A DNA stretch of 64,000 bases, taken from Gemmatimonadota bacterium. Its GTDB lineage: Bacteria > Latescibacterota > UBA2968. Below the pieces are notes generated by a model. It saw only the letters and a list, made by a program, of their open reading frames with translations. It made no database searches and was not told the origin of the DNA. Position numbers and translations under genes: made by a program. Below, one piece after another: positions 1 through 8,979 of the stretch. Where the stretch lies: assembly GCA_009838845.1 (NCBI GenBank), contig VXRD01000155.1, positions 23,046 through 87,045 of the forward strand, written 5' to 3'. Position 1 is the stretch's first letter. Each line of letters opens with the position of its first letter.

Positions 1-223
1 ATTTTAATTCACTGAAAAATCGCCCGCGCATTTCACCTGCTGCTTTGCGCGTGAAGGTGATGGCGGATAGTTGATCTACGGCTACGACACCTGTTTGCAC
101 CGCGTTCACCATCCGCTGCACCAGCGCATAGGTTTTTCCCGCACCAGCTCCTGCGAGTACCATCATATTGCGATCCAGTGCTTCGGCTATTTTATCGCGT
201 GCTTGTTGATCTCGAAGGTTCAT
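1..223 (-). CDS. addA: AddA/UvrD-like helicase-nuclease, N-terminal part only
   Basis: Only the first 74 codons lie in the window. The reading frame starts at an ATG at 223-221 that overlaps the stop of the AddB-like gene (ATGA), so the two are translationally coupled. The N-terminus holds a Walker A motif, GAGAGKT, about 20 residues in, followed by a Q-x-M-V-N stretch and an I-T-F-T-R-K-A-A-G-E-M motif (helicase motif Ia). This is the usual start of superfamily 1A helicases of the UvrD/AddA/RecB family. Next to an AddB-like nuclease, AddA is the natural reading: the helicase-nuclease subunit that resects double-strand breaks before RecA loading. The C-terminal nuclease domain cannot be seen, so AddA versus plain UvrD rests on context. 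Confidence 0.8.
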   Translation of the reverse strand, partial: MNLRDQQARDKIAEALDRNMMVLAGAGAGKTYALVQRMVNAVQTGVVAVDQLSAITFTRKAAGEMRGRFFSELK

Positions 224-3198
224 ATTCCCATCCAGCGATTGAGGCTGTCCAGCAAGAGTGCGAAGTCGGGATCGTCGTCCATTGTTTCACGCGCGTCGGC
301 GAGGGCGTTGGCGTCCAGGCGTTCTTTGCTGCAGACGCGGTTGTAGATGCAGTAGTCGCATTCCTGGGATTTTTGTATGTGAAAAAAGCCACCGTTCTCT
401 ACCAGTTCGAGCAAGGGGCGCAACACATTGGCGAGTGTTTCGGGTGCTGGCGGCGTTTCTGAAAGCCTGCGGCCGTGTTCTCTGTCACCGGGAAAGACGT
501 AACCGGATAATTGTACGCGGCCAGGTTCGCGTTGTTGTCTCAAGATCGAATTCAGGGCATAGGCGTACAGTGCCCATTGCAAATGCGTGCCGCGTTTGAG
601 CAGGTCCCGTTCGTCGTATTGTGCCATGGATCCGGTTTTGTAATCCCAAATTACAAAGTTGTCGTCCACGCGATCTACGCGGTCAATACGCCCGCGGATG
701 CGAATCGCGACATCTTCTGCGAGTTCGAGTGTCACAGGGGGTTCGCAATTCAGCCCGCCCGATTCGCCAAATCCGAAGGTCACTTCAAATGCGAGGGGAT
801 CGGCGTCTTTTTGATCGGACTCGACGGATAGAAATACCTGCGCGGCTTGCAATAGACGTTTGACGTCGGCGCGATACGCCGCTTCGTGTTCAACGGGATG
901 GGTTTCTTTTTTGGCTTCTATTTCTCGTTCTAAGATTTCACGAATAAGCGTTCCGTGTCGTTCGCGGTCGGGGCGTTCTCCTCGCGCTTTCAGGGTTTGC
1001 ATGAATTTGTGAAATAAGCTGTGTAATAACGCGCCATAAGACAGGGGATCGAGCCATCGCGTGGGGTCGGTTTCGGTTTTTTCTATGGGTTGTATTTCGA
1101 GTACGTAGTTCAAAAAATACCGGTACGGACATCGGGCGAGCATTTCCAGTTTTGAGGGTGAAAAGATGCGGTGCTGTGCGGTAATCGCCAGTTCGGGTGT
1201 GGGCTTGCCGAGCCATCCATCATAGGTCGTCAATCCGTCCCATTCGCGATTGCGGCGCGCCTTTTGTCCTGCGACCAGATGGGGAAAGGTCTGATGCACA
1301 ACGGATTCGTAGTCGGCTGAGGCGTGGTGCGCTATCAGTGCCTCTGCGTCGTCCAGCGCCTGTGTAGATGTTTGGGGCAAAGTGGGTGCAACAGGTATAG
1401 GGTTGATGTTCATCTGTTCGGCGGCTTGCTGAAAGAGGGCGGCGGGATAGCGTTCCCGGCTGTCGGATAGGCTTCGATGGCAGGACAATAATGTCACTTT
1501 ATAAGATGCCATGCCCAATACGCGGATGAGATGCCACACTTGCTCGGCGGGTCGCGTGCGGCGCAGTTCCAGTTCACCGGATACGCCCGAGCGCTCGCCA
1601 TCTAATAGTATTGGGTCTTCTGTTGCGCCACCGGGGAAGGTGGCTTCGTCCAAGCCTGTGATGTAAATATGTGCGCGATTGGTGTATCCCGCGCGCGAAA
1701 GCGGGGCTATTGACAGATGTCCGGATTTGGCTGCTTCGGCTTTAAAAGAGAGGTTGGCGATCAATTCAGATAGACGGTTTGCCAGTCGGCGTACAGGTGC
1801 TTTGCGGCGCACGGATTGGGCCATGTGGTGCAGGCGATCCCGGATCGCGGTGAGGACCTCATCTTCGGCGTTTGCAAAGTGCGCGAGAAATTGCAAGCCA
1901 GCATTGACCAGCGCACCGAGCGATACACGGGGTCCGCTGGGGATGAGATCGAATAAGCGTTTGAGTTCTTCTTCAACGGCTTCGATTTCCTCAAGGGTTA
2001 ATCCGCGATGGTCGGTTTCCGAGTTTTCACTGTCTCTATGGCGCAGGTCGGCTTTTATCTGGTTCAGGGCAGTAAAATAACGCCGAGGACCTTCGCCTTC
2101 GCCAATATGCGCGTGTTGGAGGACGGTTGCAATTACAGGTGCGCCTTCGGTGGCGATCAGGCCCGCGCGGCACATCATTACGAGTTCGTCAGAGGGGTAT
2201 CCCACGCCTACCCACCGGTAAAAGTTCACCAGTGCGCGACCGGTTCGGGTTGTCGAAACAGGTATGCCTTCGGCAAATGTGGCGGGCAGCCCATATCGCT
2301 GAACCGCATCGCACAACAGGCTCACATAGGGCATTTCTGAGGTGTATGCGATTTCGACGGCATCCAGGGGTATGGTTCCCGATCTTATGTCGCGCAATAC
2401 GGTGCTGATTTCTGTTTCGGTGCCCAGGGTTTCGCACAGTTGGATTTGAGATTTGTCTCTGGGGTTTAATCTCGATTTAGATATGTTTCCGCCTACTCCG
2501 ATTTTGCCTGTGTTGGCGGGATAGGGTGCTTTGGGAAAGCGTTTTGCCGCACTGTGTGGCGGAGGCGATACACCCATATTATTTCGCCCGATGCGGCAGA
2601 TATAACCCTTTGCTTTTTCACTGAGATAGTCGAATGCCAGTTTGGGTAATGGGGTTTCGTCCAGGATGGCATAGTGTGTATTTTGTGGGGGTGATTTTAG
2701 ATGTTTTAATGCATGTCGATACAATACGGCGTTGTCGTAGAGATTATCTCTTTCAAATGTCGCGCAATACGTCTGGTAAAGTCGCTGCAATACCTGATGC
2801 CGCGTGCCTTTCTCAGAAAGCGAGTCCGTTTCCAGTTCCAAACCCGCTGCACGCAGAACGCGCAATGTGCGCAGGAAAGGTCGCGCGAGCGCAGTGGCCT
2901 GTTGTGCGAAGTAATCATCATTGACTTCGCGCACGGCCCGGGGGATCATTTCGTCCAGATAGAATAAGTCCGCGTCTTGCGCCATGCGCGAATACCCTTC
3001 CGCGATGAGATGGGCACCCGCATCTTTTTCCGCGAGGCTGCGCGGGGTTTCGATTTGTAAGTTTAGCCACGAATATCCCGTTTCCGCAAGTGCGAGTGTC
3101 AGGTCGTGCCCTATGGTCATGGTGGGGACGATCAGGACTTTTGCGTCGATTGGATGCGCGTCACAAAATGCTTTCAGTTGTGTGAGGTGGTATTGCAT
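220..3198 (-). CDS. addB: AddB-like PD-(D/E)XK nuclease subunit with Fe-S cluster
   Basis: A 992-residue protein. The C-terminal third is a RecB-type nuclease domain: Cys690 in a C-P-Y-R-Y-F motif, G-R-I-D with Asp839, then D-Y-K-T-G with Asp852 and Lys854. It ends in a cysteine cluster at 947, 950 and 956. The C-x2-C-x5-C spacing plus the distant Cys690 matches the four-cysteine iron-sulfur staple known in AddB. The N-terminal region has the degenerate helicase-like layout of AddB but shows no intact Walker A, as is common in AddB outside Firmicutes. Start chosen at 3198 behind AGGA, 8 nt upstream. The product would act in the cytoplasm with AddA on broken DNA ends. The gene overlaps addA by ATGA. 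Confidence 0.85.
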   Translation of the reverse strand: MQYHLTQLKAFCDAHPIDAKVLIVPTMTIGHDLTLALAETGYSWLNLQIETPRSLAEKDAGAHLIAEGYSRMAQDADLFYLDEMIPRAVREVNDDYFAQQATALARPFLRTLRVLRAAGLELETDSLSEKGTRHQVLQRLYQTYCATFERDNLYDNAVLYRHALKHLKSPPQNTHYAILDETPLPKLAFDYLSEKAKGYICRIGRNNMGVSPPPHSAAKRFPKAPYPANTGKIGVGGNISKSRLNPRDKSQIQLCETLGTETEISTVLRDIRSGTIPLDAVEIAYTSEMPYVSLLCDAVQRYGLPATFAEGIPVSTTRTGRALVNFYRWVGVGYPSDELVMMCRAGLIATEGAPVIATVLQHAHIGEGEGPRRYFTALNQIKADLRHRDSENSETDHRGLTLEEIEAVEEELKRLFDLIPSGPRVSLGALVNAGLQFLAHFANAEDEVLTAIRDRLHHMAQSVRRKAPVRRLANRLSELIANLSFKAEAAKSGHLSIAPLSRAGYTNRAHIYITGLDEATFPGGATEDPILLDGERSGVSGELELRRTRPAEQVWHLIRVLGMASYKVTLLSCHRSLSDSRERYPAALFQQAAEQMNINPIPVAPTLPQTSTQALDDAEALIAHHASADYESVVHQTFPHLVAGQKARRNREWDGLTTYDGWLGKPTPELAITAQHRIFSPSKLEMLARCPYRYFLNYVLEIQPIEKTETDPTRWLDPLSYGALLHSLFHKFMQTLKARGERPDRERHGTLIREILEREIEAKKETHPVEHEAAYRADVKRLLQAAQVFLSVESDQKDADPLAFEVTFGFGESGGLNCEPPVTLELAEDVAIRIRGRIDRVDRVDDNFVIWDYKTGSMAQYDERDLLKRGTHLQWALYAYALNSILRQQREPGRVQLSGYVFPGDREHGRRLSETPPAPETLANVLRPLLELVENGGFFHIQKSQECDYCIYNRVCSKERLDANALADARETMDDDPDFALLLDSLNRWMGI

Positions 3199-3235
3199 GG
3201 AATTATTCCTGATAAATTTGCAATAATTTACGATC

Positions 3236-3265
3236 GGGCGGGCACAGGGGCGCCGCCCCTACCTA
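3236..3265. repeat. GC-rich palindromic repeat at a permease stop codon
   Basis: On the minus strand the TAG stop of the permease is followed at once by GGGGCGGCGCCCCTGTG. The core AGGGGC/GCCCCT forms a 6-bp stem with a 3-nt loop. A close relative lies at the stop codon of the permease ending at 34803, and a more distant one at 46511-46541. It could also act as a weak transcription stop, but there is no T-run. Confidence 0.6.
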
Positions 3266-5731
3266 CTCATATCGCAATGTCTCAGTGGGATTTGTTCGGG
3301 CGGCTTTCCACGCCTGTGTGCTTACGGTTAATAGCGCGATTCCCAATGTCAAGAGGCTTCCGAGGACGAATGGGGTCGCGCCGAGTTCAATCCGATAGGC
3401 AAAATGCTGCAACCATCGATCCATTGCCAGATAAATAATCGGATAGGCGATCAGGTTTGCGATTCCGACGAGTATGACAAATTCTCTGCACAGGAGTATA
3501 ACGAGATTCCAGACGGATGCGCCCATTGTTTTGCGTATGCCTATTTCTTTTGTGCGCTGTTCTGCGGTGAAGGCTGCCAGACCCAGCAGTCCCAGACACG
3601 CTACGAAGATCGCGATGACAAATGCCGCGCTGAATATTTGTCCCGTGCGCTGGTCGTCCCGATACCAGCGTTCCAATTGGTCGGACGCAAAGGCGATTTC
3701 GGGCGAGCGGGTGGGCAGAAATTCCGTCCAGGTGCGTTGTAGAAATGCCATTGTTTCTGAGAGTTCTTGCGGTCGAACCCGCATGGAGAGGTGACTGAGG
3801 CGATACCACGCGGCTGTGATGACCAGTGGTTCGATGGTTTCGTAGAGGGGCCGATAGTGAAAGTCTTTGACTACGCCGATTACATGTCCTTTTCGAACGT
3901 GTGAGTTCAGTGTTTTTCCTATGGGGTCTGTCCAGCCAAATACTTTTGCTGCTGTTTCGTTTATGACGAATAATTCGCCGGGTTTGCCGCGTCTTTCCCA
4001 CGCGCGTTCCGCGTACGTGCGGTCGTAATTTCGCCCGGATAGCAGGGGTATGTCGTAGCAGTCTATAAATGCCTCGTCTGCGCCAAATACCCGCACTTCA
4101 ACGCCCCGGTCTGGATCGCCTTCTGGGAAGAACCACTCGCGGTTGGGCCAGCTGTTTCCCGGCAGATCCGATGTTGCCGATACGGTTGTGATATTCAGGT
4201 GTTGTGAGAATGCGTCTTTTATCTGAAGGTACCGCTTTTGCAACTGTCCGCCAGTGCTCTGATATCGGTCTTGCCGGAAGATTGAGGCGACGACGACTTC
4301 TTCTTTGTTAAATCCCAGGTCTTTTTCCTGGATCAATCGCATTTGATCGGCTACAATGATGGTTCCTATGATCAATATAATCGATATTGCAAATTGCAAT
4401 ACGACGAGTCCTTTTCGCACATGAGCCTGGGCTGATCCGGCTTTGATTGCCCCGCCTTTCAATACGGTCGCGGGTTCGAATGCGGAGAGGTAGAGTGCGG
4501 GATAGCTTCCGGATAATAGCCCGACGAACAGGGTGATTCCCAGGATCCAGAGGGTTAATCCGCTGTTCAGGGTGAGGTTTTCTTGCACAAATGCGCTGAA
4601 CGGGGGCAGTGCGAGATATACCAATCCGAGGGCTATACAGGCGGATAGGGCGGATAAGAGGAGAGATTCGCCAAGGAATTGCTTTATGAGATGCGGGCGA
4701 TACGCGCCCACGACTTTTCGGAGTCCCACTTCTTTTGCGCGGCTGACAGACCGGGCTGTGGAGAGGTTCATGAAGTTGATACAGGCTATTGTGAGGATGA
4801 AGAATCCCACGAGTCCCAGCAGATAGATTTGCTGTATGTCTTTGTAGGGTCTTCCCGCGTCGCCCGTAAATCCGGGCATATCGATTTTGGAATACAGGTG
4901 CATGCGCGAGACGGGATGGAGATAATAGCGCACGGTTTCGCTTTCGTCTTCTGCGATTTCCGCATAGCGTTCGACGAGTTCCGGCAATTTCCGAGCGATG
5001 TCTTCGGGGTTGGCTCCGGGTTTCAGGCGCAGGTACGTATTTGCCGGGCGCGAGTACGCTGGCGGCAACCAGTGATCCCACGATCTGCGCTGGCGAACGC
5101 CCTGTGGCATGGTGGCGGTGATGAAGTCATACTGGAACCGCGAGTTGTGGGGTGCTTGTCGTATTAAGCCCGTGATTTGATATGTGCCGCCAAATAGGTT
5201 GTGATCTACTGTGATTGTTTTGCCGATTGGATTGATGGTTCCGAAAAATTTCCGGGCGATGGATTCTGTTATAACTACTGAAAATGGGTCCTGTAATACA
5301 GTTTGGGGATCGCCTGTCAGGATTTCGATGCCGAAGAATGCGAATACGTTGGGGTCGCTTAGCCAGAACATCTGTTGAAACGATTTTTCCCCGGCGTTTA
5401 TCCAGCGGAGGCCAGCCCAAAAGCGCGTGGCGTCTTCCACGTCTGGAAATTCTTCGGGCAACACAGTTGCCAGTGGTCCCTGCTGGCCCGTGTTCCACGC
5501 TATCCGCCCGTTTGCATGGCGGGTTTGTTTCATGACGCGATAGGTGCGCGCTACTTCTGGGCGAAACCGGTCGTAGCTCAGTTCATAGGAGATGTAGATC
5601 GCGAGCAATACCGCACACGCCATTCCGAGTGCCAGTCCCGATAAGTTGATCAATGAGTAGCCCGGATGTCTCAGGAGGTTGCGGATGGCGATGGTGAGGT
5701 AGTTTTTTGCGAGGTAGAGGGTTTGTTTCAT
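3263..5731 (-). CDS. MacB/FtsX-type ABC transporter permease
   Basis: A permease of about 822 residues with the tandem layout of this family. There is one N-terminal membrane helix (G-L-A-L-G-M-A-C-A-V-L-L), a periplasmic MacB-like domain and a first FtsX block of three helices. A fifth helix, a second periplasmic domain and a last FtsX block follow, ending in the F-A-Y-R-I-E-L-G signature and A-R-T-N-P-T-E-T-L-R-Y-E. The R-A-K-E-V-G-L-R-K and T-K-E-I-G-I-R-K loops, typical ATPase-contact coupling helices, are both present. Start chosen at the ATG at 5731 (M-K-Q-T-L), which aligns with the starts of the sister permeases. An upstream ATG at 5770 lies in a palindromic repeat. No ATPase gene is adjacent, so it must borrow one encoded elsewhere. 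The substrate is unknown; mechanotransmission or export is the family role. Confidence 0.9.
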   Translation of the reverse strand: MKQTLYLAKNYLTIAIRNLLRHPGYSLINLSGLALGMACAVLLAIYISYELSYDRFRPEVARTYRVMKQTRHANGRIAWNTGQQGPLATVLPEEFPDVEDATRFWAGLRWINAGEKSFQQMFWLSDPNVFAFFGIEILTGDPQTVLQDPFSVVITESIARKFFGTINPIGKTITVDHNLFGGTYQITGLIRQAPHNSRFQYDFITATMPQGVRQRRSWDHWLPPAYSRPANTYLRLKPGANPEDIARKLPELVERYAEIAEDESETVRYYLHPVSRMHLYSKIDMPGFTGDAGRPYKDIQQIYLLGLVGFFILTIACINFMNLSTARSVSRAKEVGLRKVVGAYRPHLIKQFLGESLLLSALSACIALGLVYLALPPFSAFVQENLTLNSGLTLWILGITLFVGLLSGSYPALYLSAFEPATVLKGGAIKAGSAQAHVRKGLVVLQFAISIILIIGTIIVADQMRLIQEKDLGFNKEEVVVASIFRQDRYQSTGGQLQKRYLQIKDAFSQHLNITTVSATSDLPGNSWPNREWFFPEGDPDRGVEVRVFGADEAFIDCYDIPLLSGRNYDRTYAERAWERRGKPGELFVINETAAKVFGWTDPIGKTLNSHVRKGHVIGVVKDFHYRPLYETIEPLVITAAWYRLSHLSMRVRPQELSETMAFLQRTWTEFLPTRSPEIAFASDQLERWYRDDQRTGQIFSAAFVIAIFVACLGLLGLAAFTAEQRTKEIGIRKTMGASVWNLVILLCREFVILVGIANLIAYPIIYLAMDRWLQHFAYRIELGATPFVLGSLLTLGIALLTVSTQAWKAARTNPTETLRYE

Positions 5732-5762
5732 GGGATATAGGTATAAAGGGAGAAGAGAGGAT

Positions 5763-5798
5763 CCCGTCATCGCGGCATGCAGTTGAGCCGCGATCCAG
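5763..5798. repeat. REP-like palindrome with ATCGCGGC/GCCGCGAT stem
   Basis: The arms ATCGCGGC (5769-5776) and GCCGCGAT (5787-5794) are perfect inverted repeats around a 10-nt loop, flanked by CCCGTC and CCAG. The same arms and flanks occur in inverted orientation at 9497-9530. This points to a dispersed, possibly RAYT/REP-type, element. It lies just upstream of the permease start. Confidence 0.7.
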
Positions 5799-5895
5799 AA
5801 TGTTTTGAACTGTCATCCAAAAACCAACGCCGCTCGCCGCGCGAATTAATTATACGATACCTCTCCTGATAACAGAATTAAAATCCGTGAACACA

Positions 5896-6567
5896 TCATA
5901 TTGTATTCATACGAATAACTTTACGACGACGCACTTCGACCTTTGTGATATTTTTTAACGTCCATTCTTCTGGCTCACCCCCTCGTTGGCTATACCGTGC
6001 ATAAAAATGTATAATATCCCCTTCAGTAATATACTCAGCCCATTTTCCTTTACTCACAGATGTATAAGTAAGTGTAATAGATTCTCCAAATGTGCCATAA
6101 TGAAATAGTACTCGTGTATCTGACACTTCTCCGCACTTATCACAAATTAAAAACACATCGGATAAACGTACCATTTCCAATTCTTCCGGTCCCTTAAACC
6201 AATAATTCGGTTCTTTGTAAATTTTTTCAACTGTGGCACAAAAGCGTTTTCTGGGCATCTTGTTTGTCCTCGCAACAGGATAAAATGATAATACAGAAAA
6301 ATTTTCGCTGTGCTGTACCAATTCTAAATTTTTTCTGTGTATCCCTGTATGTTCGGACAAAATATCCAATGCTTCTTTTTCACCCCAACAACCCTCTATA
6401 TCTACCAGCCATCTCTCAGGCAACAATCCGTCAATCACAGGATAAAAACCAAGTTTTTCTGGTTCTTTTTCCACATGTCCCAAATACTTACCCGTCGTAT
6501 TATCCCTTAATCCGTACAAGCCAGATTCAAAATTTGAATTAGCAAAAGAAAGTGTTTTTTTGCTCAT
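5896..6567 (-). CDS. Hypothetical protein with CxxC motif
   Basis: About 223 residues, not recognised. Start chosen at the ATG at 6567 (M-S-K-K-T-L-S-F-A-N) because AGGG stands 7 nt before it; an in-frame ATG 30 nt upstream has no ribosome site. Visible features are a C-D-K-C pair near residue 153, a basic tail (V-R-R-R-K) and no signal peptide or membrane helix. The stretch G-L-Y-G-L-R-D plus W-L-V-D-I-E-G-C-W suggests a soluble globular protein. The gene is clearly richer in A and T than its neighbours, which suggests recent acquisition. It is divergent from the FG-GAP gene at 6732. A possible promoter, TTGAAA with 17 nt to TAAGAT, lies in the divergent gap. Confidence 0.6.
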   Translation of the reverse strand: MSKKTLSFANSNFESGLYGLRDNTTGKYLGHVEKEPEKLGFYPVIDGLLPERWLVDIEGCWGEKEALDILSEHTGIHRKNLELVQHSENFSVLSFYPVARTNKMPRKRFCATVEKIYKEPNYWFKGPEELEMVRLSDVFLICDKCGEVSDTRVLFHYGTFGESITLTYTSVSKGKWAEYITEGDIIHFYARYSQRGGEPEEWTLKNITKVEVRRRKVIRMNTI

Positions 6568-6731
6568 GTGAGACCCTAAATGTGTAGCAAACATCAAATC
6601 CTATCTACTTTCCACACCTTCCATCTTACCCTGACACACCGGACGGTTTGTCTTTTTAATCTTAGTTAGACTGTTATATTCTTTCAAGGCATTTTTTTGT
6701 GGAACGGCATAAGGACGAGGGGAGCAGTCCA

Positions 6732-8048
6732 ATGGAATATGGTAGCCCTATTTTATACAAGCGCGTGGAGATTCCACCCGAGTTCTGTGTTACGGCAGAG
6801 GAGGGTACCTATGGCGGGGATATCCGGATGGGCGATCTCGAGGGAAATGGTCGGGCGGATTTTCTGGTGTACCGATCGGTTGACGATGCGCATGATGGCG
6901 GGGGCATGAAGCCGTGTTTTCTCGGTGCTTTTACCGCGGATGGCGAGGTTCTGTGGCGGGTGGGAGAGGGCGGCGTCCAGCCCAGCCGGCCCGGTCCTGT
7001 CGCTATTTGCAATATCGATGGCGATGGTAGGGATGAGGTTATTTGCTTTTTTCTGGATCCTTCGGTTGAGGCGGATCCCGATTCGATGGCAAATGTCGTC
7101 ATTCAGATTCGGGACGGGGCGACTGGGGATCTCGTGAAACAAGATAGTCCCGCTGAGTTGCGGTCGTGTCTAGGACGGGGAGCGAATTGGGTGCATCAGC
7201 GCATTATGATTGCCAATTTCCGCGGAACCGATACGCCTCGAGACTTTGTGATTAAGCTTGGTAGCAGGGTTATTGCTTTTGATGAGGAACTTCAGGTTCT
7301 CTGGACCTATGAATCCAGGTGGACCGAGTACAGCCGATGTCCCGCGTACATTCCCTCGGTTGGAGATATTGACGGCGATGGCAGGGATGAGGTCAATGGC
7401 GGGTATTTTTTATTAGATCACGATGGGACGGTTCTCTGGGAAGAGCAACTTGGATGGAATATGGATTCGGTATCTATCACAGAGTGGGATAATGGGCAGG
7501 TGCGCGCCATTTGCTCTGGTTTTGGGCATGTGATGGATGGTCGCGGAAATGTGGTTTTGCGGCTCGGTGAGGAGAAGGTTCCCCACGGTCAGGAGGTGAG
7601 GGTGGCGCGATTTAGAGCGCGCGATCCGTCTCCCCAGATGGTGATTCGATATCAGGGACACAATACGGATGTTATGGTCATTGATACGAAGGGGATCTGT
7701 CTCAACGATTTCCGCCTCAATCCTTCGCCCAATAATACGGGTATGGAAGTTGTGTACTGGAATGGGTCAGATGCGCCTGCACTTCTGTACAATGGCGGGA
7801 TGCTGTGGCTGCCTCTTGAGGGGACCTCTATCCCACTGCCGGGTCTTCCGGACCCCAGACCCGTTGGACGCATGGCCTGGTATCACTGTATTCCAGCAGA
7901 TGTGTGCGGAGACGAACGGGAAGAGGTGGTTCTGTATAATCCGTGGGAGACCGCGGTCTATATTTATACCCCGTATCCCCTGGATGAGAGTCTGTATCGG
8001 GGATACCGGTCCTCTGCGAGACAATACAATGTCAGATTGATGGATTAA
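6732..8048 (+). CDS. FG-GAP/VCBS-like beta-propeller protein
   Basis: 438 residues built of repeated blades with G-D-I-x-x-G-D-L-E-G-N-G-R-A-D, I-C-N-I-D-G-D-G-R-D-E-V and V-G-D-I-D-G-D-G-R-D-E-V. These are the calcium-binding D-x-D-G-D-G-x-x-D loops of FG-GAP/VCBS propellers. The blade layout with D-x-D-G-T-V-L-W resembles the propeller of family 11 rhamnogalacturonan lyases, but I see no catalytic signature strong enough to claim that activity. Start chosen at the ATG at 6732 because AGGACGAGGGGAG stands just upstream; an in-frame ATG at 6699 has no such site. There is no signal peptide, which is odd for a family that is nearly always exported. It is monocistronic. Function unknown; carbohydrate or protein binding is the usual role. 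Confidence 0.75.
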   Translation: MEYGSPILYKRVEIPPEFCVTAEEGTYGGDIRMGDLEGNGRADFLVYRSVDDAHDGGGMKPCFLGAFTADGEVLWRVGEGGVQPSRPGPVAICNIDGDGRDEVICFFLDPSVEADPDSMANVVIQIRDGATGDLVKQDSPAELRSCLGRGANWVHQRIMIANFRGTDTPRDFVIKLGSRVIAFDEELQVLWTYESRWTEYSRCPAYIPSVGDIDGDGRDEVNGGYFLLDHDGTVLWEEQLGWNMDSVSITEWDNGQVRAICSGFGHVMDGRGNVVLRLGEEKVPHGQEVRVARFRARDPSPQMVIRYQGHNTDVMVIDTKGICLNDFRLNPSPNNTGMEVVYWNGSDAPALLYNGGMLWLPLEGTSIPLPGLPDPRPVGRMAWYHCIPADVCGDEREEVVLYNPWETAVYIYTPYPLDESLYRGYRSSARQYNVRLMD

Positions 8049-8088
8049 GGGCGGCGCTCAGCGAGAAAACTATCTGGTTAATATTGTC

Positions 8089-8113
8089 ATTTAAAGTTAT
8101 ATTTTAAGTCAGC
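8089..8113 (+). repeat. Left copy of a 25-bp direct repeat
   Basis: Contains AGTTATATTTTAAGTCAGC at 8095-8113. The same 25 bases recur at 9852-9876 with one mismatch (A to G at the sixth base). The pair brackets the DUF433, 121-residue and AbrB-like genes and looks like the boundary scar of an inserted segment. Confidence 0.6.
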
Positions 8114-8146
8114 AGAGCACTACCCTTTGTGTAAGAAAGGACAGCT

Positions 8147-8494
8147 ATGGCTACTCTAACAGATCGTATCACGGTCAATCCCAATCAGTGCGGGGGACGA
8201 CCCTGTATTCGAGGTATGCGGATTCGCGTCACGGATGTGCTGGATTTGCTCGCTCACGACTTGACGTATGAACAAATCCTATCAGAGCATCCAGACCTTG
8301 AATCTGAGGACATCCGCGCTTGTCTGAGATTTGCCAGTGATCGGCTTAACCATCCGGTTCTCAAAGATGAGCAGGCCTGGACAGAACGTTTTGAGGCTAC
8401 AACGGATGAGCAGTGGGATCGTTTGGCTGAATCAGCGCGAAAGGAAATTGCTGCGGGTGATACGGACTATGACCAGTTACTCAAGCGTCTGTAA
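8147..8494 (+). CDS. DUF433 domain antitoxin-like protein
   Basis: 115 residues. The first 75 form a DUF433 domain: I-T-V-N-P-N-Q-C-G-G-R-P-C-I-R-G-M-R-I-R-V, then a predicted helix-turn-helix with L-T-Y-E-Q-I-L-S-E-H-P-D-L. DUF433 proteins are usually antitoxins (VapB45-like) encoded next to a DUF5615 PIN-like toxin. No such toxin follows here, and this copy carries a 40-residue acidic C-terminal extension. A ribosome site, AAGGACAGCT, precedes the ATG. A strong terminator follows 40 nt downstream, so the gene is transcribed alone. It lies inside the segment bounded by the 25-bp direct repeats. Role as an orphan antitoxin or DNA-binding regulator is inferred. Confidence 0.85.
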   Translation: MATLTDRITVNPNQCGGRPCIRGMRIRVTDVLDLLAHDLTYEQILSEHPDLESEDIRACLRFASDRLNHPVLKDEQAWTERFEATTDEQWDRLAESARKEIAAGDTDYDQLLKRL

Positions 8495-8533
8495 TTGAAG
8501 TGTCGCGAAAGATGTATTGAACCTTATTTTTTT

Positions 8534-8570
8534 AGCCCAACGGACTCTGTCAAACCGTTGGGCTTTTTCT
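8534..8570 (+). terminator. Rho-independent terminator
   Basis: AGCCCAACGG (8534-8543) pairs perfectly with CCGTTGGGCT (8555-8564) around an 11-nt loop, followed by a T-run. The A-rich complement of TTATTTTTTT upstream means it may work in both directions. It ends the DUF433 transcript. Confidence 0.9.
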
Positions 8571-8592
8571 ATCTTCAGGAGGAGATGGCAAC

Positions 8593-8958
8593 ATGAGTAA
8601 TTTGAGTTTACTGACCGGCGTTTACGCAGATGTCGAAGCGTATGCCGTGCTGATAGATAGGGTAATTGAACGGCTGGGACGAGGAGAGATCGGTTCGCCC
8701 GATCCAGATCAGAAGAAGCTCGGACAACTTCTCGTTGATGCCAGTGATCAGGGCCTCGAATCACAATCTCTTGAGGCTCTGACTCTGGACAACTTGATAC
8801 GGTCAAACACCGGTGAGCCTTTGCCAGGTCTGAAGAGGCTTGGCGAGTGCCTGCTCAGTGGCAAAGTTGATATCAGCTATCATAAACAGTTAGAGACGCT
8901 TGCCCAAAGACTGGAACAGGAACGGGTGGGGATAGCTCGTCAACTATGGGGGCGTTAA
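8593..8958 (+). CDS. Hypothetical protein, 121 residues
   Basis: Not recognised. It starts behind a near-perfect ribosome site, AGGAGGAG, 8 nt before the ATG, so translation is very likely. The sequence is soluble, leucine-rich and mostly helical by eye (L-I-D-R-V-I-E-R-L-G-R-G and L-E-T-L-A-Q-R-L-E-Q-E-R), with no cysteines, signal peptide or membrane segment. It follows the DUF433 terminator closely and is convergent with the AbrB-like gene, 21 nt away. Size and position next to two antitoxin-like genes are compatible with a small regulator or an antitoxin or toxin partner, but nothing in the sequence proves it. Confidence 0.65.
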   Translation: MSNLSLLTGVYADVEAYAVLIDRVIERLGRGEIGSPDPDQKKLGQLLVDASDQGLESQSLEALTLDNLIRSNTGEPLPGLKRLGECLLSGKVDISYHKQLETLAQRLEQERVGIARQLWGR

Positions 8959-8979
8959 TAGCCACGGTCAAATGATTTC

